From: Chitinophaga eiseniae
GTDB taxonomy: Bacteria > Bacteroidota > Bacteroidia > Chitinophagales > Chitinophagaceae
Length of the DNA stretch: 64,000 nt
Direction: 5' to 3'
Assembly (NCBI RefSeq): GCF_900167135.1
Contig: NZ_FUWZ01000009.1
Coordinates: 1 to 64,000, forward strand
Shown: positions 51,450-60,591 of the stretch, one piece after another
Layout of the letters: each line of letters starts with the position of its first letter
Position numbering within the stretch: position 1 is the stretch's first letter
The notes under the pieces: generated by a model
The model's input: only the letters and a program-made list of their open reading frames with translations
Databases searched by the model: none
What the model was told of the DNA's origin: nothing
Program-made: the position numbers and the translations under genes

Positions 51450-52646
51450 ATGCAATTTGTATTCCGCGTATTCCTTGTACTATTGCTGACAGGGGGGCTG
51501 ACAGCCAGCGCTGCTGCTCATAAACCTATTATGACAGGGGCTGAGCAGACCAGCCTTTATATACCTTACCTGAAAGGTAAAAAAGTGGGCATGGTCGTAA
51601 ATCCTACTGCAGTGATCGGTGAACGTTTGCTGGTGGACAGCCTGTTGAAGCTGGGAGTGAAGGTTACCCGCATATTTGGCCCGGAGCATGGCTTCCGGGG
51701 CAATGCCAGCAATGGTGCGCACGTGGCCGATGAAGTAGACGCTGCTACCGGTATTCCGGTGGTTTCCCTGTATGGCGTCCGGAAAATGCCACCGAAACAG
51801 GATATGGACGCCATCGATGTGATGATTTACGATATACAGGACGTAGGCTGCCGTTTTTATACCAATATCAATACCCTGCGCGATATCATGGAAGCCTGCG
51901 TGGAAGCGGGGAAGGAGCTGGTGATACTGGACCGTCCCAATCCCAATGATTACGTGGACGGGCCTATCCTGGATATGAAACTGAAATCAGGCATCGGACA
52001 ATTTCCGATACCGATTACCCATGGTATGACAGTCGGCGAGTTTGCCCGCATGATCAACGGGGAGGGCTGGCTAAAAAACAAGCGAAAATGTAAACTGAAG
52101 ATCATCCCCGTAAAAAACTATAAACACGGTATGGACTATACGTTGCCCGTAGGTCCTTCTCCTAATCTGAATACGCAGCAGTCCGTCTTATTATATCCCT
52201 CCCTGTGTTTGTTCGAAGGAACGATTGTCAGCCAGGGCAGGGGCACCTATATGCCTTTCACCGTGCTGGGCGCCCCGGCGCTGAAAGGCCGGTATGAATT
52301 TTCCTTTACGCCGCAAAGTATCCCGGGAAAGGCCGAATCACCGTTGCACATGGGACAGGCCTGTTATGGTCTGGACCTTCGTGCGTTTGATACGGCTCCT
52401 TTGCGCAAGGCAGGTAGAATTAATCTTGGCTGGATGATCGAACTGTATAAAGCTTATCCTGAGAAAGAGAGGTTTTTTGATCAGTCTTACAGCAAACAGA
52501 TGGGCAGTATTGATAAGCTGGCCGGTACTACGGCTTTCCGTCAGCAGATCATTGCCGGAAAGACCGAAGCGGAGATCCGCCGCAGCTGGGAGCCGGGGCT
52601 GGGGCAGTATAAAAAGATGCGTATCCGTTATTTGCTGTATCCCTGA
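51450..52646 (+). CDS. namZ: NamZ-like exo-beta-N-acetylmuramidase (DUF1343)
   Basis: 398 residues from ATG 51450; longer frames overlap the lipase gene and lack sense. A signal peptide (1-23) leads the DUF1343 domain, shown by KVGMVVNPTAVIG, RIFGPEHGFRG, IDVMIYDIQDVGCRFYTNINT, VILDRPNP and HGMTVGEFARMING. NamZ-family enzymes release MurNAc from peptidoglycan fragment ends in the periplasm, serving cell-wall recycling. A -7-like TATCTTTA lies at 51437-51444. Its 3' end overlaps the convergent TPR gene by 19 bp. Confidence 0.88.
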   Translation: MQFVFRVFLVLLLTGGLTASAAAHKPIMTGAEQTSLYIPYLKGKKVGMVVNPTAVIGERLLVDSLLKLGVKVTRIFGPEHGFRGNASNGAHVADEVDAATGIPVVSLYGVRKMPPKQDMDAIDVMIYDIQDVGCRFYTNINTLRDIMEACVEAGKELVILDRPNPNDYVDGPILDMKLKSGIGQFPIPITHGMTVGEFARMINGEGWLKNKRKCKLKIIPVKNYKHGMDYTLPVGPSPNLNTQQSVLLYPSLCLFEGTIVSQGRGTYMPFTVLGAPALKGRYEFSFTPQSIPGKAESPLHMGQACYGLDLRAFDTAPLRKAGRINLGWMIELYKAYPEKERFFDQSYSKQMGSIDKLAGTTAFRQQIIAGKTEAEIRRSWEPGLGQYKKMRIRYLLYP

Positions 52647-53776
52647 GTTTTCATCCTGGATTGCAGATACTGATGTATTTCCGTCTCCTCCGGAGAAGAG
52701 CCGGGCTTGTATAATTGCAGGAAGCGTTTGTAGTATTTCATCGCCGTATTGCCGTTATGCAGCCCTGTTTCGTATATCCGTCCCATACTGTACTGCCGCA
52801 GTGGTTTGTGAGAAAGATACCACGAGGTGTCCAGGTTGGCCAGTGCCGGCTTGAATTGCCGCAGGCTTTCATAGTTGGCGGCCATGCTGCTGTAATAACT
52901 CTCCAGGCTGGATGATTTGGCGAAGCCGATGCATCGCAGCAGCAGCATATTGCTCTCCTGGTATTGCCTGAGCGCGGTATGGGCCAGCGCTGTATAGTAG
53001 GTAACACTTTCCGATGCTGCGTTGCGGTCCAGCAAATACTGATAGGTATCGATACAGGCCTGGTATTTTTTCAGGGCATAGTTGGCGGCGATGACATAGA
53101 CAAACGTATTCGGCGATACTACGTTGAGCCGTTGGAGTTGTTCCCCGATGCCGGCGGTACGTTGGTAGTTTTTCACCATATAGGTCGTTTTTGCGGCGGT
53201 CGTCAGCACAGCGGACGCTGTGGAATCTCTCTCCAGGAACACGCGGGTAATGGAATCTGCCCGGGGATAGGCTTTCCGTTCCATCCATTCTTCGGCGGTC
53301 CGCGCCGCTACGCGGGCGTCGGCAGGATTCAGCTGGTAGGCCTGCTGCAGCCATACAAAGCCGGAGTCAGGCATCTGTGCGATGAAAGCGGCAAAGCCCA
53401 GTTGTTTCCAGGCTGCGGCGCTGGCGGGTTTCAGTTGTACGATGCGCTGATAAAGATGCACCGCTTCTCCGTAACGTTCCTGCTGCGAACGGATCGTTGC
53501 CAGATTTTGTAGCGCCGGTATCAGCGTACTGTCGAGGATCAGTACTTTTTCGTAGATGTCGGCTGCATCGGCCATTTTGCCGCCCTGGTAGCAGGTGTAG
53601 CCCAGCAACGCCATTTCCCGTGGTTCGCGTGGGTTGACTTTCGGCCGGAGGTAAGTGATGGCTTCTTCATATTGCTGGTCCTGCAGGTATTCCATGACCC
53701 TGTTCCTGTCTATTCCTTGTGCCCGGAGCGTACCGGATAAACATAACCATCCAATGATCCCGATAAAGTTTCGCAT
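52628..53776 (-). CDS. Exported TPR-repeat protein
   Basis: 382 residues. A signal peptide (1-19, ending LRA-Q) is followed by about ten tetratricopeptide-like helices (EEAITYLRPKV, ADAADIYEKVLILDSTLIPALQNLATI, GEAVHLYQRIVQLKPASAAAWKQLG, and others). It is a periplasmic protein-interaction scaffold; the partner is unknown. It shares its upstream region, with the double palindrome, with the GNAT gene. Confidence 0.8.
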   Translation of the reverse strand: MRNFIGIIGWLCLSGTLRAQGIDRNRVMEYLQDQQYEEAITYLRPKVNPREPREMALLGYTCYQGGKMADAADIYEKVLILDSTLIPALQNLATIRSQQERYGEAVHLYQRIVQLKPASAAAWKQLGFAAFIAQMPDSGFVWLQQAYQLNPADARVAARTAEEWMERKAYPRADSITRVFLERDSTASAVLTTAAKTTYMVKNYQRTAGIGEQLQRLNVVSPNTFVYVIAANYALKKYQACIDTYQYLLDRNAASESVTYYTALAHTALRQYQESNMLLLRCIGFAKSSSLESYYSSMAANYESLRQFKPALANLDTSWYLSHKPLRQYSMGRIYETGLHNGNTAMKYYKRFLQLYKPGSSPEETEIHQYLQSRMKTQGYSK

Positions 53777-53794
53777 AGTGGACTTATTTTTTAT

Positions 53795-53835
53795 AAAACT
53801 AAGTATTTAGTTTTAAAACTAAAAATTTAGTTTTG
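53795..53835 (+). promoter_or_regulatory. Double 20-bp palindrome overlapping a -7 box
   Basis: Two directly adjacent palindromes, AAAACTAA-gtat-TTAGTTTT (53795-53814) and AAAACTAA-aaat-TTAGTTTT (53815-53834). The second contains the -7 box TAGTTTTG (53828-53835) that would drive the GNAT gene. This is an operator for a dimeric regulator; none is encoded next to it. Confidence 0.65.
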
Positions 53836-53864
53836 TTATATTTCGGGAAACGGAACCAATAGCA

Positions 53865-54416
53865 ATGACAACAATATCATCCCTCGTGGGGCTAACGGCC
53901 ATGGATATACTACAAATGGGCCACAACGGCTATACTTCTTCACAGGCGTGGGTAGCGGAGCAACAGCAGGACGGCGCGGAAATGCGTTTTACTTTTCGGC
54001 TGGAAACGCTGGCGTCCCCGAAACAAAAGACCTGGCATACCAGTGAAACAGAGCTGGCTGAACTGAATGAAGTGATGCAGCAGGGGCATTCTTTCGCCGC
54101 CTATGACAGCGGGAGGTTAACGGGATTTATCATCGCGGAGAAAAGGGACTGGAACAACACACTGTACGTGTCACAGTTGACAGTCGCGGCTTCGGAAAGA
54201 AGAAAAGGCATCGGTGTGCAGCTCATGAACACGCTGATAGCGCATGCTCGTCCGCTGAAAGTGCGGTTGCTGGAGCTGGAGACACAGAACACCAACGTAC
54301 CGGCGGTCAGTTTTTACCAAAAGCAGGGATTCCGTTTGTCAGGGGTTCACCTCAAATTGTATGATCCGGTATGGTGCCCTGGCGAGGTAGCTTTTTATAT
54401 GACTTACGAACTGTAA
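53865..54416 (+). CDS. GNAT-family N-acetyltransferase
   Basis: 183 residues. The acetyl-CoA motif A is RRKGIG (112-117) after strand 4 (LYVSQLTVAASE), followed by LELETQNTNVPAVSFYQKQGFRL, the usual motif B. The acceptor is unknown; the family acetylates amines on antibiotics, peptides or metabolites. The gene is divergent from the TPR gene and controlled by the double palindrome immediately upstream. Confidence 0.85.
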   Translation: MTTISSLVGLTAMDILQMGHNGYTSSQAWVAEQQQDGAEMRFTFRLETLASPKQKTWHTSETELAELNEVMQQGHSFAAYDSGRLTGFIIAEKRDWNNTLYVSQLTVAASERRKGIGVQLMNTLIAHARPLKVRLLELETQNTNVPAVSFYQKQGFRLSGVHLKLYDPVWCPGEVAFYMTYEL

Positions 54417-54531
54417 ACCGATGAGCCCCGGGCTTCACCTGTGGATAACGGGAAGGCCCGTTCCCCGTTCCACGGCTGAAGCGCGGGACTCAGGCATTAC
54501 TCAAACCTGCCAGGCGGACCAGGAACCCTAT

Positions 54532-54912
54532 TCAGTTTTCCGGCGCGGCATATTGTACGATGTCGATGCCTACGCCGTTGGGGTCCACGATAGCGAAATG
54601 GTGATCGCCCCATGGTTCTTCCCTTAAAGCAATCCGGATAGGAACACCTTTGGCCTGCAGACTGGCGTAGATGGCTTTAACATCTTCCACTTCTATGGTA
54701 AGATAAATGCCTTTGCCGCCAAAGGCTTGCTGGAACAGCGGTTGCTGGCTGGCATGTTCCGGCAGCAGGAAGCTGATTTCTGCTTCATGGCCGGGCGTGT
54801 GCAGCAGCAGGTAAAAATCATTTTCGAAAGTTACGCCAAAACCGAGCACTCCGGTATAGAAGTCTTTGCTCTCCTTTATTTTCTCTGTGATAATACCGGC
54901 ATTCATTTTCAT
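54532..54912 (-). CDS. VOC-superfamily (glyoxalase-like) protein
   Basis: 126 residues from ATG 54912 (ATG 54906 also possible); longer upstream frames are non-coding overlaps with the AraC gene. KESKDFYTGVLGFGVTFENDFYLLL, YLTIEVEDVKAIYASLQAKGV and WGDHHFAIVDPNGVGIDIVQY are the two half-modules of the fold. The metal-site residues of true glyoxalase I are only partly present, so a resistance or binding role is also possible. It follows the AraC gene by 73 bp. Confidence 0.82.
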   Translation of the reverse strand: MKMNAGIITEKIKESKDFYTGVLGFGVTFENDFYLLLHTPGHEAEISFLLPEHASQQPLFQQAFGGKGIYLTIEVEDVKAIYASLQAKGVPIRIALREEPWGDHHFAIVDPNGVGIDIVQYAAPEN

Positions 54913-54985
54913 ATTTTCTCTTTTTTTGATGATACCACAAAGATGAAAGTATTTACGGGGACGGTATTGTAAAAAACGGACAAAC

Positions 54986-55771
54986 TCAGGGTAGCGCCAG
55001 GGTAGGGGGAAGGCCGTACATAGTTTTGAATTCTTTGATGAAGTGCGCCTGATCATAGTAACCGGCATCGAAGAAGTGTTTGTTGGCCTTTAGGCTGTCG
55101 GCCGTGGGCGTGGTATGCAGCAGTTGCTGAAAGCGTACTACTTTACTGAAAGTTTTAGGAGCGTCGCCGATATAGAAATCAAACAGCCGTCTCAGTTGTC
55201 GCGGACTGACGCCGCTGTGAAGCTCTTTTTCCAGCCGGATGTTACCGCCGGCACGAAGGATCAGGTCCACCGCCTGCAACAGGCGATGATCGGCATCGCC
55301 GGTATGGCCTGCCAATATTTTTTCGAAAAACCGGTCCAGCAGCGGTTGCAGCGTAGCCAGGTCGTGAAAACCGTTCGTTAATTGTGCAAGACCGTTCGCC
55401 AGCGCGGGCGCCACGGCATCGAGCGCTTCAAAACGATTGGTCAGCAAAGCGGCATTTACGTTGAACAACAACGGAAACGCCGCTGGCAGAAAGCGGATAC
55501 CGATATAATTAAAAGGATGGTCGAGGGGAAATTCAGTATAGGTGGTGGAGAACCCCATGACATATACATTTTCGGGATGATGCGTATGGAAAAAGAGATC
55601 TATGCAGCCATCGGCCACCACGCGATATACAAATGGTTCCGACAGTGAAGGGTGAGACGTTAGCTGCCAGTAGCAATAAATGTAGGATGTCAGCGGAAAC
55701 GATGGCAGGCATTCCTGGTAGGTGGCCTGGTCGCGCCCTGAGCGGATGGCCGGTTGTACAGGCCTGAACAT
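54986..55771 (-). CDS. AraC-family regulator (DUF6597-type N-terminus)
   Basis: 261 residues. The N-terminal part (1-150; LTSYIYCYWQLTSH ... VADGCIDLFFHTHHPENVYVMGFST, FNYIGIRFLPAAF) is the sensing domain common to many such Bacteroidota regulators. The C-terminal HTH (about 165-258) includes the second recognition unit FFDAGYYDQAHFIKEFKTMYGLPP. It probably controls the VOC gene downstream in the same operon. Confidence 0.88.
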   Translation of the reverse strand: MFRPVQPAIRSGRDQATYQECLPSFPLTSYIYCYWQLTSHPSLSEPFVYRVVADGCIDLFFHTHHPENVYVMGFSTTYTEFPLDHPFNYIGIRFLPAAFPLLFNVNAALLTNRFEALDAVAPALANGLAQLTNGFHDLATLQPLLDRFFEKILAGHTGDADHRLLQAVDLILRAGGNIRLEKELHSGVSPRQLRRLFDFYIGDAPKTFSKVVRFQQLLHTTPTADSLKANKHFFDAGYYDQAHFIKEFKTMYGLPPTLALP

Positions 55772-55982
55772 TTGGAAATTTGGATATTTTTTTATTTGGT
55801 TATTGGATTTACGGATGTATGAATTTTTTGATTTACTGATTTACAGCACGAAGATCGGTAATATATCACAGGAGAGATCATATAATCCGGGTTTAAGATT
55901 TATTAAAATTTCGAAATCCGTAAATTTCAACGTCCGTAAATCAATTTGCGCTAATTTAGCGGCCGTTTAACAACAGTACAGC

Positions 55983-56714
55983 ATGAGCGGAACGCCAGCC
56001 ATTAGTATAATTATTGCCACCTATAACACTGCAAAAGACATCGGCGGTTGCCTCGATTCGATTGCCGCGCAATCTTTTAATGACCTTGAAGTGGTAATTG
56101 TGGACGGCGGCAGCACCGACCAGACGATGGCGCTTGTAAAATCCTATGCAGCGCGTTTTCCCCTGAAATGGTGCAGCGAAAAAGACAATGGTATTTATGA
56201 TGCGTTGAACAAAGGCGTGAAAATGGCGTCCGGGCGCTGGTTATATTTTCTCGGTGCGGATGATCGGGTGTTGCCGGGATTCAGCGAACTGGCCGGGAAA
56301 TTAGAGGATGAACATGCCGTGTATTACGGGATCACCAGAGAATATCACAGCGATGGGCGGGCGCCGGTGGGGCTGCTTACCGGGGAGTTCTCCAAATACC
56401 GGATGGCCAAGGGCGCGATCAATCATCAGGCAATCCTTTATCCGGCGGCTGTGTTTCAGCATTATGCCTATAACCTGCGCTACCGCGTGTATTCAGACTA
56501 TGAGCTAAATATCAGGGTATGGGGTGATACCCGTTTCAAAAAACTGTTCTATCCGATTCCTGTCGTGAGTTATAACATGACAGGTTTCTCCGCTAACAAC
56601 CCCGATACGGTGTTCCTGGCGGAGAAACCGGGCATTATCCGGGAAAGTTTCGGCTGGTTGGTATATGTACGTTTTATGCTGAAAGAATGGAAACGCCGGC
56701 GTAAACAGTCCTGA
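55983..56714 (+). CDS. GT2 glycosyltransferase
   Basis: 243 residues. The GT-A fold begins SIIIATYN, has DGGSTD (41-46) and a GADD metal motif (91-94) with LNKGVKMASGRWLYFL before it. It transfers a sugar from a nucleotide-sugar to a glycan, probably in surface polysaccharide or glycoprotein synthesis. The 211-bp A+T-rich gap upstream has several ATTTAC/GTAAAT repeats. The stop abuts the convergent stop at TGATCA. Confidence 0.9.
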   Translation: MSGTPAISIIIATYNTAKDIGGCLDSIAAQSFNDLEVVIVDGGSTDQTMALVKSYAARFPLKWCSEKDNGIYDALNKGVKMASGRWLYFLGADDRVLPGFSELAGKLEDEHAVYYGITREYHSDGRAPVGLLTGEFSKYRMAKGAINHQAILYPAAVFQHYAYNLRYRVYSDYELNIRVWGDTRFKKLFYPIPVVSYNMTGFSANNPDTVFLAEKPGIIRESFGWLVYVRFMLKEWKRRRKQS

Positions 56715-57716
56715 TCAACCGGTGATATAACTTCTCCGGAAAAATTCTCCTACCCGTCCTTTAAAATAATATTTCAGTTTGGTGCCAAAAGAACGCCTGT
56801 AGCGGGGTATTTCCATCATTTCGTGGAAAGTGCCTTGCAGGCCGGCGGCCTGCAACTGTTTGTCTACTTTTGCCAGTGCGTGGATATAAGGTTTGTAGAT
56901 GATTTTCAGTTGTTCGTCTGTAATGGGATATTGGCCCAGGAAACAGCCCTTGGGATAACAGTATTTGTAATCCTGGTAGTGATAGAACACCAGGCCGAAC
57001 TGTTTGCCGGTAGCGGTTTCGGTGCCGGTGATAGTTTCTCCCTGTTGGGAGAAGGTGTATTGCTGTATGTTCCAGGGAGCAACGCCGCCACCAAGGTGTT
57101 GCAGTTCGTGCACGCCCTCAAAACGGTCCATCCAGTAGTCGAGGTATTTCTGGTCTCCGAATTTGCCGTCTTCAAATCGTTTGTAACACCATTCGAAGCA
57201 GGATTCTTTCCAGTCTGTCAGTACCCGTCTGCCGTTTTCATCGTTGCGGAAGAACATGAACTGTACGCAGTATCTGCCGCTCAGGGCTGTCTGGTCGTAC
57301 ACCGGCGTATAGCGGTGGTCGGTGATCAGGACAGACTTATTGCCCATCTCTTTTACCAGGATGCCCGGATCGTCGAAGAACAACAGGTCTGCATCAATAT
57401 AGGTGCAGGAGGGAAGCTGGTAACGCTCCAGGCAGTACTCGATGGTAGCTGGTGTGCAGGTCCAGCAGTATTCGCCTGGGGTGCGTGTAGGCTTTATTGT
57501 TAGTAACCGTTCGTCTTCAAATTCGGAAAGCGAAATAACGGTCGCTTTGGGCAGCCGCAGCGCAGTAAGGGTTTGATGACAGCGGTCGTCGAAGGCGAAG
57601 ATATACAGATGAAAGTCGGGGCATTGCTGCTCCAGGGATTCGTACATCGCCAGTCCGCGTGTCAGGTATAATGAGTTAAAGAGCGTACAAAAATTAAGCA
57701 TGCTTGTTTCGTTCAA
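56715..57716 (-). CDS. Glycosyltransferase with GT-A fold (GT8-like)
   Basis: 333 residues. It starts LNFCTLFNSLYLTRGLAMYESL like nucleotide-diphospho-sugar transferases, with a DAD metal motif at 108-110 (YIDADLLFFDD) and later LGGGVAPWNIQQY. The exact sugar is unknown; a GT8-type reaction is likely. A C-terminal basic region (KLKYYFKGRVGEFFRRS) could touch the membrane. ATG at 57701 is an alternative start. It is 13 bp after the other glycosyltransferase gene. Confidence 0.82.
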   Translation of the reverse strand: MNETSMLNFCTLFNSLYLTRGLAMYESLEQQCPDFHLYIFAFDDRCHQTLTALRLPKATVISLSEFEDERLLTIKPTRTPGEYCWTCTPATIEYCLERYQLPSCTYIDADLLFFDDPGILVKEMGNKSVLITDHRYTPVYDQTALSGRYCVQFMFFRNDENGRRVLTDWKESCFEWCYKRFEDGKFGDQKYLDYWMDRFEGVHELQHLGGGVAPWNIQQYTFSQQGETITGTETATGKQFGLVFYHYQDYKYCYPKGCFLGQYPITDEQLKIIYKPYIHALAKVDKQLQAAGLQGTFHEMMEIPRYRRSFGTKLKYYFKGRVGEFFRRSYITG

Positions 57717-57729
57717 TATCAGAAAAAGG

Positions 57730-58647
57730 TCAGGCGCCGGTTAGCAGATATCTCAGCCAGCGTTTGAAGCGTTTCCGCTTACCTTTGAAATACGGGTATT
57801 TGTGCAGGCTGAAGAAAAAATCCTTAAAGGCGCTGTAGCCCTGTCTGCTTTGTTCAACCGGGATATTACCAACTGTTACCGGTTCCTGGCTCACGGACAC
57901 GTCGTAGTCGTTGGTGTCGGTACAGTGGGTACCGGAATTGTCCATACCGTTGTCTCTCGCCAGCGATTGACCGGGGTAGAGGGTATATTGGTCTTTCAGG
58001 AATGCGGAAGCGTACCATCTTACGGCCCATGAATCGTTGCGGCCTTCGATCTGGTCTTTCAGCATGTTGGTGTAGGAAAAAGTATCATCAAAATCGAACC
58101 GGAAGGTCAGTTTACGCCGCATGACCTCATCGAGCAGCTGTTGTCCGTCGGCCTCGAAATGGTCCCACGCTCTTTTCCAGGTGGCCCAGATGGAGCAGTC
58201 GGCGCCCCGGATAAAGAAGGTGGGCGGCACCGGTTTCCGCAGTGGATACAGCAGGGCACAGATACAGGCTACTTTGGGTTCCTGTTCGTAATAGTCCAGC
58301 GCATCGTTGAGAAAACGGAGACAATGAGGGGATACCAGGATATCATCTTCTACCTGGATAATTTTACCATGTTTGTTGACCACCATGGTAACGCCGGAAA
58401 TAATGCTTTTAGAGAGTCCCAGGTTGACCGGTTGCTCGATGATGGAGATATTTCCGAAGCCTGTCACGCTACGGAGGTAGTCCCTTACTTCCTGCACGCG
58501 CGGAACATCCTGCTCGTGGCGAGGCCCGTCGCTGAAGATGTACAGGTCAGACGCCGCGGCTTCCGGATTCCGCAGCAGGTATTCGATGGTCTTTTGCGCT
58601 TTGTCGGCCCTGTTGAACACAAACAACGCAATAGGAGCTAAAGACAT
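57730..58647 (-). CDS. Glycosyltransferase with GT-A fold
   Basis: 305 residues. PIALFVFNRADKAQKTIEYLL, VNLGLSKSIISGV and the EDD metal motif at 100-102 (IIQVEDDILVSP) are those of a GT2/GT13-like enzyme. The C-terminus is basic (FKGKRKRFKRWLRYLLTG). It forms an operon with the downstream glycosyltransferase. Together with the third transferase and the nearby SDR it suggests a small glycan-assembly locus; the product is unknown. Confidence 0.85.
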   Translation of the reverse strand: MSLAPIALFVFNRADKAQKTIEYLLRNPEAAASDLYIFSDGPRHEQDVPRVQEVRDYLRSVTGFGNISIIEQPVNLGLSKSIISGVTMVVNKHGKIIQVEDDILVSPHCLRFLNDALDYYEQEPKVACICALLYPLRKPVPPTFFIRGADCSIWATWKRAWDHFEADGQQLLDEVMRRKLTFRFDFDDTFSYTNMLKDQIEGRNDSWAVRWYASAFLKDQYTLYPGQSLARDNGMDNSGTHCTDTNDYDVSVSQEPVTVGNIPVEQSRQGYSAFKDFFFSLHKYPYFKGKRKRFKRWLRYLLTGA

Positions 58648-58749
58648 ATTTTCTCCGGTAGTTTAGAAATTTCTGGCATAATCAATCGGCAAATATAATA
58701 AAATTCAACTAAATTACATGTAAAGTATTTTCCTAATAATACTGTGTTT

Positions 58750-59865
58750 ATGCGTTTATCCCTGCTGCAACTTCCGCTGGTGCTCATGCTGGTATCCGGC
58801 GGTGCATATGCCCAACAAGACAGTCTTCAGGCCCGTGAAAAAGCTACCGCCGCCATCAAACTGATGGATGGGGGAGAACCTGAAAAATCCATCCCATTGC
58901 TGGAAGAGGCTGCCAAGCTGGACCCGAAGAACCTCGATTATCCGTACGAGATGGCGTATGCCCGTTACCTGATGAAAGATTATAACAAAAGTGTGGACAT
59001 CCTTAAAAAGCTGGCCCGCCGTGACGACGCCAATGACAGGGTGTACCAGCTACTGGGCAACAGCTACGATATGGCCGGGCAAAGGGAGAAAGCCATCGAG
59101 ACCTATGAAAAAGGGCTGAAGATATTCCCGGCATCGGGTAATCTGTACCTGGAGCGGGGCGTCATGGAGGTGATGAAAGAGGACTATAACAAAGCGCTGG
59201 CTTATTTTGAAGCAGGTATTGCGGCTGCGCCCATGTACCCTTCCAACTATTACTGGGCAGCGAAGATATTCGGCAATTACACCCAGGAAGAAGTGTGGGG
59301 AATGATTTACGGGGAGATATTTCTGAACCTGGAACGCAACACCCGCCGGACAGTAGAGATCAGTAAAATGCTGTACCTGACGTATAAGTCAGAGATCAAA
59401 CTGGAAGGAGATTCAGCGAGCGTCAGCTTTAGTAAAAATAATGTGATCAATCTTAGTTACGATCCCAAGGGAGGACCGGAGGCATTGGCGGCGCAGCTGA
59501 AGAACCTGAAGATGCCTTATGGCGGAAGTGTTTATGAACCTAACCTGGCGATAGCGGTAGCTGGTGAGAAAATCATCAACCTGCAGTCGCTCAACAATAT
59601 ACGTTCGAGATTTTTGGAGCTGTATCAGCAGAAATTCCGTAGTATGACGAAAGTACCGGTAGTGCTGTTCGATTATCAGCAGCAGGTAAAAGAGGCCGGT
59701 TTCCTGGAGCCTTACAACTACTGGATACTGGGCTATGGGCAGGAGCAGGACTTCACCGACTGGCGCGCGGCCCACGGGGACCTGTTCGACCGTTTTCTCG
59801 GGTGGGTGAAGGACCACCGGCTGACCATCAACGAAGAGTCCCGGTTCTATCGTACCCGTTACTGA
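58750..59865 (+). CDS. Exported TPR protein
   Basis: 371 residues from ATG 58750 (GTG 58744 is two codons earlier). A signal peptide (1-22, ending AYA-Q) precedes TPR units (about 30-180; KSIPLLEEAAKLDPKNLDYPYEMAYARYLMKDYNKSVDIL, KAIETYEKGLKIFPASGNLYLERGVMEV). The second half (180-371) is not TPR and is unrecognised. Periplasmic. Its stop is back to back with the convergent SDR gene at TGATCA. Confidence 0.78.
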   Translation: MRLSLLQLPLVLMLVSGGAYAQQDSLQAREKATAAIKLMDGGEPEKSIPLLEEAAKLDPKNLDYPYEMAYARYLMKDYNKSVDILKKLARRDDANDRVYQLLGNSYDMAGQREKAIETYEKGLKIFPASGNLYLERGVMEVMKEDYNKALAYFEAGIAAAPMYPSNYYWAAKIFGNYTQEEVWGMIYGEIFLNLERNTRRTVEISKMLYLTYKSEIKLEGDSASVSFSKNNVINLSYDPKGGPEALAAQLKNLKMPYGGSVYEPNLAIAVAGEKIINLQSLNNIRSRFLELYQQKFRSMTKVPVVLFDYQQQVKEAGFLEPYNYWILGYGQEQDFTDWRAAHGDLFDRFLGWVKDHRLTINEESRFYRTRY

Positions 59866-60585
59866 TCAGGGGAGCTTCGCTACCCATCTTTCCGGCATGA
59901 GCCGCAGTACGTGGTAAATCAACTTCCACTTAAATCCCGGTACAATGGTGAAATGTTTGCCCGCGTTCACTACGGCGCCGGCAATGAACGCCGGTTCCAG
60001 CATCAGCGACTCCGGGAGGGGCAGTCCTGCCGTCATCTTACTGCGGATGTAGCCCGCCACAATCACGTTGACGGTTATACGTCGTGCAAACAAATGTTGC
60101 CTTAATCCCGCGAGGTATTGGGTGAAAGCAGCTTTGGTGCTGCCGTAGATAAAATTGCTTTTCCTGCCGCGGACGCCCGAAAGGGAGGAGAGCCCGATAA
60201 TCCTTTCCAGCGCTGTGTTGGCGTTGTCGGTAGCGATCATGTTCAGGATGGACACTGCTCCGCAATAATGCACCTGCATCATATTGAAGGTACCGTCCCA
60301 GTCCTTCATGGCGGCGGTATTGTCTTTCAGGTAACCGGCGGCGTACAGGACGATCTGCGGTTTGGCAGGAAGGCTGTCATAGAATGTGCGGTGACTGCCG
60401 AAGTCCGTTGCATCGAAATGGCGGATGGTCACCTGTTCTGGAGGGAGTTGCTGTTGTTGCGCGAATGTTTCCAGCGCAGCGGTGCTGCGGGAGGCTGCTA
60501 CCACGTGATACCCCCGGCTGACGTACATTTTGAGCGCTTCTTTTGCCACATCGGAATTGGCGCCCAGTATAAGGACTTGTTTCAT
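59866..60585 (-). CDS. Short-chain dehydrogenase/reductase, possibly DprE2-like
   Basis: 239 residues from ATG 60585. The nucleotide motif is GANSDVA (8-14), an unusual form in place of TGxxxGIG, and the catalytic pair is Y147 and K151 (YGSTK). This form is seen in SDRs related to DprE2 (decaprenylphosphoryl-2-keto-ribose reductase) and other nucleotide- or lipid-sugar reductases. Its place next to three glycosyltransferases supports a role in sugar modification, which is an inference. Confidence 0.8.
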   Translation of the reverse strand: MKQVLILGANSDVAKEALKMYVSRGYHVVAASRSTAALETFAQQQQLPPEQVTIRHFDATDFGSHRTFYDSLPAKPQIVLYAAGYLKDNTAAMKDWDGTFNMMQVHYCGAVSILNMIATDNANTALERIIGLSSLSGVRGRKSNFIYGSTKAAFTQYLAGLRQHLFARRITVNVIVAGYIRSKMTAGLPLPESLMLEPAFIAGAVVNAGKHFTIVPGFKWKLIYHVLRLMPERWVAKLP

Positions 60586-60591
60586 ATCTAA

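Noticed and set aside
55772..55982. A+T-rich gap with repeated ATTTAC/GTAAAT words as a phage attachment site or origin
   Set aside because: The words are short and irregular, and no tRNA, integrase or dnaA-type gene is nearby.
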